Origin: Pseudomonas sp.
Lineage (GTDB): Bacteria; Pseudomonadota; Gammaproteobacteria; Pseudomonadales; Pseudomonadaceae
Direction: 5' to 3'
NCBI RefSeq assembly: GCF_030147005.1
Contig: NZ_JASLAW010000254.1
Coordinates: forward strand, 1 to 64,000
DNA: 64,000 nt
Of this stretch, positions 58,242 to 64,000 are shown one piece after another. The position numbers and the translations under genes are program-made. Below the pieces are notes generated by a model that searched no databases, was not told where the DNA came from, and worked only from the letters and a program-made list of their open reading frames with translations. Numbering within the stretch: position 1 is the stretch's first letter; every line of letters begins with the position of its first letter.

Positions 58242-60554
58242 TCATAAGGCGTTTTTCTGTTGCCCGGCCCAGGGCGCCAGCATAAAGCTGAATGCCAGGC
58301 CGAGACTGACCGACAGGCCGAAATTGCTCACCGCCGGCGTACTCGAGACGGCCAGCAGGCCGAACGATAACCACGTGGTCAGCGCTGCCAGCAAGGTTCC
58401 CAGCAGGCTCACGGCGGCACCGCCGATCTGCTCGCGCATCAGGATCGCATAGTCGACGCTGATGGCCGTGACCAGCAGCAGGCCGAACAGGCTGAACAGG
58501 GTCAGCGGCTGGCCCAGCCAACCGAGACTGGCCAGGCTGCACAGCGCCGCCAGCAGCGGCAGCGCGACGATGCGCAAGGCGCCGGTGAAGCCGAAGGGCA
58601 ATATCAACAGCATCACGATCAGCACACAGGAGAGCAATTTCAATTCGGCGGCGCTGATTTGGGTATCGGCAAACACGCGGTTCAAGTCACCCAGGCGATC
58701 CACCAGTTGCACGCCGGGCAAGTCCACGGCCTGCACCCGCAGCAACGCCGGGTTGCTCAAGCCTTGCAGGCTGACCATTGCCGCCACGCCGCCGTCTACC
58801 GGGCCGAGCCACAGCGTGCGCCAGGGTTCGGCCAGCGGGCCTTGCAGCGCGGCGTCGATGTCTTCGGTGGGCAGCGCTTGCAATCGGGCGACTTCGGCCT
58901 GCAAGGCGCTGGCGGGTACGCCGAGGTCCAGCAGCGGTTGCCAATGCTCCGGGAGTGTATTCAGCGCATCGCGCAGCTGCTGTTGCTCGGCGGGCAGGTT
59001 GACCAGTTGATTGAGCGCCAGGTAACCCTGGAGTTTGTCCATGTTCACCAGTTGATCCAGGCGCTGGCCCAGGGCGGCCTGGCGCTCCAGTAACTGCTGT
59101 TGATTGTCGGCCCGCACCAGAAAGAACTGGCTGGTGGGCTGGAACCCGGTAATGCGCGCCACGGCCTGGGCTTCCTGGAGTAATTGCGGCGGCGCGCCGA
59201 TCCATTGGCGAATGTCGTTTTTAGTGTTCAATTGCCACAGGCCACCGGCGCAGAACAACAGCACCCACACCAGCAGCACCGCGCCGGGCACGCGTTTGAT
59301 CAAGGCCGCCCGCCACCGCCACAAGCGTTCGGCGATGCGCAGCGGCCATTGCGCCGGGCGCAGTTCGACACCGCTCAGCAGCGCGGGCAACAGGCACACG
59401 GCGCAGAGATAAGCACCGACCAGGCCGGCTGCGGAGAACACCGCAATTTGCGTCAGCGCCGGGAACGGCGTCCAGGCCAACGCCAGATAGCCGATGCAAC
59501 TGGTGGCCAGGCTCAGGCTCAGCCCTGGCAGGGTCAGGCGCAGTGCCGGCCAACTGCGCCACGGTTGCAGGCTCCAGCTTTTCGACAGGTAATGCAGCGG
59601 GTAATCCACCGCGACGCCGATCAGGCTCGAGCCCAGCACCAGCGTCATGACATGCATATGGCCGAACAGCGCCACACAGGCCACCGCGCCAAACAGCATG
59701 CCGACCATCACCGGCAAGAACGCCAGCAGCACCCGCCAGCGCCGGAACGCCAGCAGCAGCAACAGCAGGATGCCCAGGGTTGCGCCGCCGCCCACCCAGG
59801 TGATTTCCCGCGTGGCTTGCTGCTGCCCATTGGCCGCGTAGAGCAAACCGCTGGCGGCGAGCAGTTGCACGCCTTGCTCGCCGGCCTGGGCGCGGCTGGC
59901 CTGGAGCAGCTCCGCGACTTGCAGCGGCAGTTTCAGATCGAATGCATTGCCGGTGGTGCGCGCCCGCAGGAGCACCCAGCTTTTGCCGTCGGCATCGGCG
60001 ATCAACGCGCCGCTGCCGATATCCAGCTGTACCGCACCGTGCTGCGGCTGGCTGTTCTGGATGCGCCCGGTCAGGCCCAGCCAGTCGTCCTGGCTCGGCA
60101 CCAGGCTGAAGCCGGTGAAGGGGTCGAACAGTGACTGCACGCGCTGCTCAATGAAGGCTTCAGGCTGTTCAACCAGTTGCTCGCGGTCCTTGGCCGACAG
60201 CATCGCCAGCCGTCCGCGCAACAGCTGCTCGCGCAGCGCCGGCAAGTCGGCTTGCAGGTTCCATTGCACCTTTTCAAACAGGCCACTGGCTTGCCAGCGC
60301 TCGGCCAGTTGCTGTGCCACGGTCAGCGCTTGCTGGCGGTCGGCATGCCCCACCAGCACCAGCATCTCGCGGTTCAGCGGCTCCTGCATGCGCTGCTCTG
60401 CTTGCAGCTCCAGGGCGTCCGGCGTACTGCCGGGCACCAGCTCCATCAGGTTGGCCGACAGCGGCGCACCCTGGCGCCACTGCCAGCCGGCCAGGGCAAG
60501 CACCGCCACCAGCAGGATCAGGAACAGGCGCGGCAGCAGGCGTTCACTGGGCAA
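58242..60554 (-). CDS. MMPL/RND-family exporter
   Basis: 770 aa inner-membrane transporter of the MMPL superfamily. A first helix (about 7-25) is followed by a periplasmic domain, a group of helices (about 245-400) with the sterol-sensing-like GVAVDYPLHYLSKSW, a second periplasmic domain and a second helix group with ISVDYAILMREQIGGAA. The paired Asp-Tyr motifs are proton-relay sites in RND proteins. It probably exports the polyene lipid to the periplasmic carrier. The start is TTG 60554, inside the end of the LolA-like gene (11-nt overlap). Confidence 0.9.
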   Translation of the reverse strand: MPSERLLPRLFLILLVAVLALAGWQWRQGAPLSANLMELVPGSTPDALELQAEQRMQEPLNREMLVLVGHADRQQALTVAQQLAERWQASGLFEKVQWNLQADLPALREQLLRGRLAMLSAKDREQLVEQPEAFIEQRVQSLFDPFTGFSLVPSQDDWLGLTGRIQNSQPQHGAVQLDIGSGALIADADGKSWVLLRARTTGNAFDLKLPLQVAELLQASRAQAGEQGVQLLAASGLLYAANGQQQATREITWVGGGATLGILLLLLLAFRRWRVLLAFLPVMVGMLFGAVACVALFGHMHVMTLVLGSSLIGVAVDYPLHYLSKSWSLQPWRSWPALRLTLPGLSLSLATSCIGYLALAWTPFPALTQIAVFSAAGLVGAYLCAVCLLPALLSGVELRPAQWPLRIAERLWRWRAALIKRVPGAVLLVWVLLFCAGGLWQLNTKNDIRQWIGAPPQLLQEAQAVARITGFQPTSQFFLVRADNQQQLLERQAALGQRLDQLVNMDKLQGYLALNQLVNLPAEQQQLRDALNTLPEHWQPLLDLGVPASALQAEVARLQALPTEDIDAALQGPLAEPWRTLWLGPVDGGVAAMVSLQGLSNPALLRVQAVDLPGVQLVDRLGDLNRVFADTQISAAELKLLSCVLIVMLLILPFGFTGALRIVALPLLAALCSLASLGWLGQPLTLFSLFGLLLVTAISVDYAILMREQIGGAAVSLLGTLLAALTTWLSFGLLAVSSTPAVSNFGLSVSLGLAFSFMLAPWAGQQKNAL

Positions 60555-61227
60555 AGTCGTGTTGCTCGGCAGTGCTCAATGGTTGGCCGGCGGTGCTGTC
60601 CTGCATGCGCAGGATGGTGCTGTCGCCTTGGGTTTCCAGCAGTTCGATGGTGTTCACTAAGTCGCCGCCGTCGATATTGATCCGGGTGAATACCTGCTTG
60701 AGCAACAGCGAACGCGGGGTCAGTGTGAGCGTCCACTGCGTGGCCTCGCCTTGCAGTCGCAGTTCGAAGTCACGTTGCAGGCCGCTGCTGTCGCCCTGAA
60801 GCACGGCGAGGAACAGACGATTCTGCTCCGCCCCGGCGCTCTTGTTCGGCAGCAATTGCCAGCCATTGGCGTCACGCCGAGCGATGCCCTGGGCGCTGAT
60901 GCGATAGTCCTGTTGCAACGGGGTTTTCAACAGCCACAGCAGGCCGTGGTCCTTGGCGAGCACGAAGGTGCCTTTGCTGACCAGCGGCTGGGGCAGGGCG
61001 CGCAGGTGTTTTTCCTGGGTGAAGTTGCCGTGGATGACCGAGGGTTTTGCCAGCTGATCGCTCAGCTGCTGCAAGTCGAAAGCGTGGGCGCTGAAGCTCA
61101 GCAGCGCCACAGCCAATGCAGGCGCGAGCTTGCTCGCGAAGAACCTGAGGACGCTGCGCAGTGCCAGGTATCCTGCGTTATCGTTGACGATCTTCGCGAG
61201 CAAGCTCGCTCCTACAGGGGATATCAT
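60544..61227 (-). CDS. LolA-like outer-membrane lipid carrier with a REPIN-encoded N-terminus
   Basis: 227 aa periplasmic carrier of the LolA/DUF4292 fold (FDLQQLSDQLAKPSVIHGNF, then QPLVSKGTFVLAKDHGLLWL). ATG 61227 overlaps the thioesterase stop as ATGA. Codons about 4-37 lie wholly within a REPIN (61118-61216) and read VGASLLAKIVNDNAG and so on; the hydrophobic core of the signal peptide (LAPALAVALLSFSAHAF, about 34-50) follows in the same frame. The repeat has thus lengthened the signal-peptide n-region without breaking the gene. Whether the long signal still exports the protein is not known. Confidence 0.85.
   Translation of the reverse strand: MISPVGASLLAKIVNDNAGYLALRSVLRFFASKLAPALAVALLSFSAHAFDLQQLSDQLAKPSVIHGNFTQEKHLRALPQPLVSKGTFVLAKDHGLLWLLKTPLQQDYRISAQGIARRDANGWQLLPNKSAGAEQNRLFLAVLQGDSSGLQRDFELRLQGEATQWTLTLTPRSLLLKQVFTRINIDGGDLVNTIELLETQGDSTILRMQDSTAGQPLSTAEQHDFAQ
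61118..61216. repeat. REPIN inside the 5' end of the LolA-like gene
   Basis: Inverted arms GGCGCGAGCTTGCTCGCGAA and TTCGCGAGCAAGCTCGCTCC with a spacer containing the word CGTCAACGATAACGC, shared with the copy at 5977-6076. Unlike the other copies here it lies within a coding sequence, and its about 99 nt keep the frame open. Confidence 0.85.
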
Positions 61228-61649
61228 TTCAGGGCCCTTTCGACGGCGTCGATGAATATTTTGGGCGAGGCCAGTTGCATCTCGCGGCTGGCAATTTCCA
61301 CCGCCACCTGCACGGTACTGGCGCGGGTCAAACGTTCGCCGCCGGCCAGGTCGGTAATCAGGTAATTGACCTTCAAACGGTTCTCCCACTCCACCAGGCT
61401 GGCGCGCACGTTGAGGGTTTGGCCGAAGGTCGCGCCGCGCACATAGCGTAGCTGCATGTCGATCACCGGCCAGGCATAGCCGGCTTCGAGCATCGCGGTG
61501 TAGTTATGGCCGATCTTGTCCAGCAGCGCGCAGCGCGCCACTTCCAGGTACTTCACATAATGGCCGTGCCACACCACGTTCATGGTGTCGATATCGAAAA
61601 ACGGCACGAGGATTTGAGTGTCGCAGTGCAACACGCCGGGGCTACGCAT
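61224..61649 (-). CDS. Acyl-CoA/ACP thioesterase (4HBT hotdog family)
   Basis: 141 aa hotdog thioesterase of the YbgC type. FFDIDTMNVVWHGHYVKYLE contains the catalytic Asp and the conserved HGHYV helix. ATG 61649 (MRSPGVLHCDTQILVPF) overlaps the lyase stop by 8 nt, and its TGA overlaps the LolA-like ATG. In polyene clusters it probably edits or releases acyl chains from the carrier protein (inference). Confidence 0.9.
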   Translation of the reverse strand: MRSPGVLHCDTQILVPFFDIDTMNVVWHGHYVKYLEVARCALLDKIGHNYTAMLEAGYAWPVIDMQLRYVRGATFGQTLNVRASLVEWENRLKVNYLITDLAGGERLTRASTVQVAVEIASREMQLASPKIFIDAVERALK

Positions 61650-63183
61650 GCAGCCTCCAGTGTTGCTCGGCGATGCGTTGCAGGCACAGGCGCAGTTCGC
61701 CTTCCAGGGCACGGTCTTCAATGACCGGCGCAAAATCCTTGGCCAGTTCTTCATGCATCGCAGCCAGTGCCGGTGGCAACGGCCGGGCATCGTCGGCCCG
61801 GGCGCGCAGCCACACGCCCTGGTTGGCGGCGATCAAGGCGGCGGCGGCGACCTGTTCGGTCAACTCCAGCACACGGATCGCATCGCGGGCGGCGATGGTG
61901 CCCATGCTCACTTTGTCCTGGTTATGGCACTCGGTAGAGCGCGAGAACACGCTGGCCGGCATGGTGTTTTTCAGCGCTTCGGCGGTCCAGGCGCTGGTGC
62001 CGATCTGCACGGCCTTGAAGCCATGGTTGATCATTGCGCGGTCGGCCGGTGCGCCCGACAGGTTGCTCGGCAGGCCGTGGTTGTAACGCACGTCCACCAG
62101 CAGCGCCAACTGGCGGTCGAGCAGGTCGGCGACATTGGCCACCAGGGTCTTGAGGCTGTCCATGGCAAAGGCGATGTGCCCGCCGTAAAAGTGCCCGCCG
62201 TGCAGCACGCGTTCTTCCTCGGCATCAATGATCGGGTTGTCATTGGCGCTGTTGAGTTCGATTTCGATGAACGAGCGCAGCCAGTTCAGGCTGTCGGCCA
62301 GCACGCCGAGCACGTGGGGCGCGCAGCGCAGCGAGTAGCGATCCTGCAGGCGGTGCAGCGGCGCAGTGGGTGCATCGATGGCCAAGTCCTTGCGCAGCCA
62401 GGCGGCGACTTGCATTTGCCCGGGATGGGGCTTGGCGGCGAACAGACGCTCGTCGAAGTGTTCCGGGTTGCCTTGCAGCGCCACCACATTCAGCGCGGTG
62501 ATGCGCGTGGCCAGGTGCAGCAGGTAGTCGGCGCGGGCGAAGGCCAGGCAGGCGATACCAGTCATCACCGCCGTGCCGTTCATCAACGCCAGGGCTTCCT
62601 TGGGCCTTAGTACCAAGGGCTCCCAGCCCAGTTCGCGATGGACGTCGGCGGCCTGGCGACGTTCGCCACGAAACAGCACTTCACGCTCGCCGGACAAGGT
62701 TGCCGCCACATACGACAGCGGCGTCAGATCGCCGCTGGCGCCCACCGAGCCTTCTTCAGGGATCAACGGCAGCACATCGTGTTCGAGGAACCCATGCAGG
62801 CGCTCCAGCAGTTCCACGCGTACCCCGGACACGCCATGGCACAGCGACTGCAAGCGAGCCGCCAGCACGGCGCGGGTGGCTTGGGCGTCGAGCAACTTGC
62901 CCAGGCCGCAACCGTGGAAGGTGTACAGATGACGCGGCAGCGCTTCGACATGTTGCAATGGCACCGCTACCACGCACGAGTCGCCGTAGCCGGTGGTCAC
63001 GCCGTAGATCACCCCTTCCTTGTCCAACAGCGAGTCAAGAAACTGCGCGCCCTTGGCGATGCGCCGGCGATAGGCCGCGTCGTCCTGCAATTGCGTGGGC
63101 ACCTGACGGTTGGCCAGGGCCAGTACGTCTTCGATGCGCAGGGGGCGTTCGCCAAAGGTTATCGGCTCAAGAGGCGTCGTCAT
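61642..63183 (-). CDS. Aromatic amino-acid ammonia lyase (HAL/PAL/TAL family)
   Basis: 513 aa lyase carrying the Ala-Ser-Gly triad that forms the MIO electrophile (GSVGASGDLTPLSYVAATLS, about 150-170). Other family parts are VIYGVTTGYGDSCV with the catalytic Tyr, HGGHFYGGHIAFAMDSLKTL and the QDKVSMGTIAARD segment. In aryl-polyene clusters a phenylalanine or tyrosine lyase makes the cinnamate or coumarate starter; the hut genes are not nearby, which argues against a role in histidine breakdown. ATG 63183 overlaps the acyltransferase by 17 nt. Confidence 0.9.
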   Translation of the reverse strand: MTTPLEPITFGERPLRIEDVLALANRQVPTQLQDDAAYRRRIAKGAQFLDSLLDKEGVIYGVTTGYGDSCVVAVPLQHVEALPRHLYTFHGCGLGKLLDAQATRAVLAARLQSLCHGVSGVRVELLERLHGFLEHDVLPLIPEEGSVGASGDLTPLSYVAATLSGEREVLFRGERRQAADVHRELGWEPLVLRPKEALALMNGTAVMTGIACLAFARADYLLHLATRITALNVVALQGNPEHFDERLFAAKPHPGQMQVAAWLRKDLAIDAPTAPLHRLQDRYSLRCAPHVLGVLADSLNWLRSFIEIELNSANDNPIIDAEEERVLHGGHFYGGHIAFAMDSLKTLVANVADLLDRQLALLVDVRYNHGLPSNLSGAPADRAMINHGFKAVQIGTSAWTAEALKNTMPASVFSRSTECHNQDKVSMGTIAARDAIRVLELTEQVAAAALIAANQGVWLRARADDARPLPPALAAMHEELAKDFAPVIEDRALEGELRLCLQRIAEQHWRLHA

Positions 63184-64000
63184 CGGTCTTCCAGAAAGGG
63201 TAAAAGTTGAACCACTGTTGAGGCGCTTGCAGGCAGAACTGGCCCAGGCGCTCGGCATAGCGGGCGGCCCACAGGGCGATGACTTGCTCGCGGGTGCTGC
63301 GCTTCCATTCGACCAAGGGCGCGAAGGGCTCGATGGTCAGGTGATAACGGCCTTGGTGCTTGAGGCACATCAGCAGGTTGACCGGGCATTTGAGCAGGCC
63401 GGCCAGCAGCCACGGGCCTTGGGGGAACGCGGCCGGATGGCCGAGGAAGTCCACGCGCACCGTGCGCCCGCCGTGCAGCGGGATGCGGTCGCCGGCAATT
63501 GCCAGCCATTCGCCATCGTCCAGGCGCTGGCTGAGCAGCAGCATGGTGGCCGGGTCCAGCTCGCTGACCTGGATCAGGCGCAAATGGGTCGCGCCCGCTT
63601 CGCCCAGCAGGCGGTTGAAACGCTCGGCGTGCTTGGTGTGCACCAGCACATTCATGGTGACTTGTTCGCCGATCTCCGCCAGCGCGCGGCACACTTCCAG
63701 GTTGCCCAGGTGCGCGCCCACCAGCATCTGCCCGCGCTCGCCACGCAATTGGCCGCGCAATTGTGCCGGGTCGTTGATCTCGATCTGCTCCAGGCGCAGC
63801 TTGCCGTTCCATACGTCCAGCTTGTCGAGCAGGGAGTCGGCGAAGGCCATGAACTGGCCGAAGACCTTTTTGTGGCTCGGCAGCAGGTCGTCACGCCCGC
63901 TCCATTGCGCCAGGCGTTGCTGGTATTGCCAGGCGCTCTGGCGCGCGGTGCGGCCGAACAGAAAAAAGTACAACACGATGCTGTAGAGCAACGGGCTCAA
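63167..64000 (-). CDS. LpxL-like lysophospholipid acyltransferase (5' part outside the window)
   Basis: 277 codons are visible and the frame is open to the window edge, so the N-terminus is missing. The sequence resembles LpxL/HtrB-type acyltransferases: LYFFLFGRTARQSAWQYQQR, the catalytic-type His in VGAHLGNLEVCRALAEIG and IAGDRIPLHGGRTVRVDF. Members in aryl-polyene clusters are thought to acylate or esterify the pigment precursor. It is the most upstream cluster gene seen; acyl-carrier proteins, a ligase and further enzymes are expected beyond the edge (inference). Confidence 0.85.
   Translation of the reverse strand: MSPLLYSIVLYFFLFGRTARQSAWQYQQRLAQWSGRDDLLPSHKKVFGQFMAFADSLLDKLDVWNGKLRLEQIEINDPAQLRGQLRGERGQMLVGAHLGNLEVCRALAEIGEQVTMNVLVHTKHAERFNRLLGEAGATHLRLIQVSELDPATMLLLSQRLDDGEWLAIAGDRIPLHGGRTVRVDFLGHPAAFPQGPWLLAGLLKCPVNLLMCLKHQGRYHLTIEPFAPLVEWKRSTREQVIALWAARYAERLGQFCLQAPQQWFNFYPFWKTDDDAS

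Overview
The window looks like the chromosome of a fluorescent Pseudomonas (P. fluorescens complex). The gene order follows the P. aeruginosa PA5034-PA5076 / P. putida PP_50xx stretch as I recall it: amino-acid ABC transporter, chemoreceptors, rsmE, tatCBA, hisE-hisI, ubiB-ubiJ-ubiE, pha phasins, hslUV, argS, priA, rpmE, maeB, ponA, pilMNOPQ, aroKB, damX-like, gltBD, hemE. GC-rich codon use, many REPIN-type palindromic repeats and the mcl-PHA phasin genes support this. No tRNA, rRNA, CRISPR array, IS element or prophage is seen.

Layout. 1-6.1 kb: permease and ATPase of a polar amino-acid importer, then two tandem chemoreceptors with large helical sensor domains. 6.1-12.1 kb: housekeeping block on the minus strand (rsmE, tatC-tatB-tatA, hisE, hisI, ubiB-ubiJ-ubiE). 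12.2-14.0 kb: remnant of the polyhydroxyalkanoate (PHA) locus: a small PHA-system protein, a broken phaI and an intact phaF. 14.0-21.5 kb: a chaperone-usher fimbrial operon (minus strand) with a divergent orphan LuxR-type response regulator. It occupies the place where phaC1-phaZ-phaC2-phaD normally lie. 21.6-34.5 kb: DUF971 protein, hslU-hslV behind a clear heat-shock promoter, a SPOR protein, argS, priA, rpmE, a secreted nuclease, maeB and ponA. 34.7-38.3 kb: a reduced pilMNOPQ operon. 38.3-49.2 kb: aroK, aroB, a DamX-like protein, gltB-gltD, hemE. 49.3-51.6 kb: an MFS exporter and divergent LysR regulator. 51.7-64.0 kb: a tightly overlapping minus-strand cluster of aryl-polyene type (acyltransferase, aromatic amino-acid ammonia lyase, thioesterase, LolA-like carrier, MMPL exporter, FAD oxidoreductase, methyltransferase, two ketosynthases, dehydratase, ketoreductase, lipoproteins). 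It continues beyond the right edge.

Most notable points. (1) The PHA synthesis/depolymerase genes are absent and a fimbrial operon sits in their place; phaI carries both a one-base frameshift and an in-frame stop, while phaF is kept. (2) The type IV pilus alignment operon is reduced: PilM lacks its C-terminal ATP-binding half but keeps its extreme C-terminus, PilO and PilP are one fused reading frame without a lipobox, and PilQ lacks the N-terminal AMIN region. (3) A REPIN lies in frame inside the signal-peptide region of the LolA-like gene of the polyene cluster. (4) A strong terminator hairpin lies inside the signal-peptide codons of the nuclease behind rpmE.
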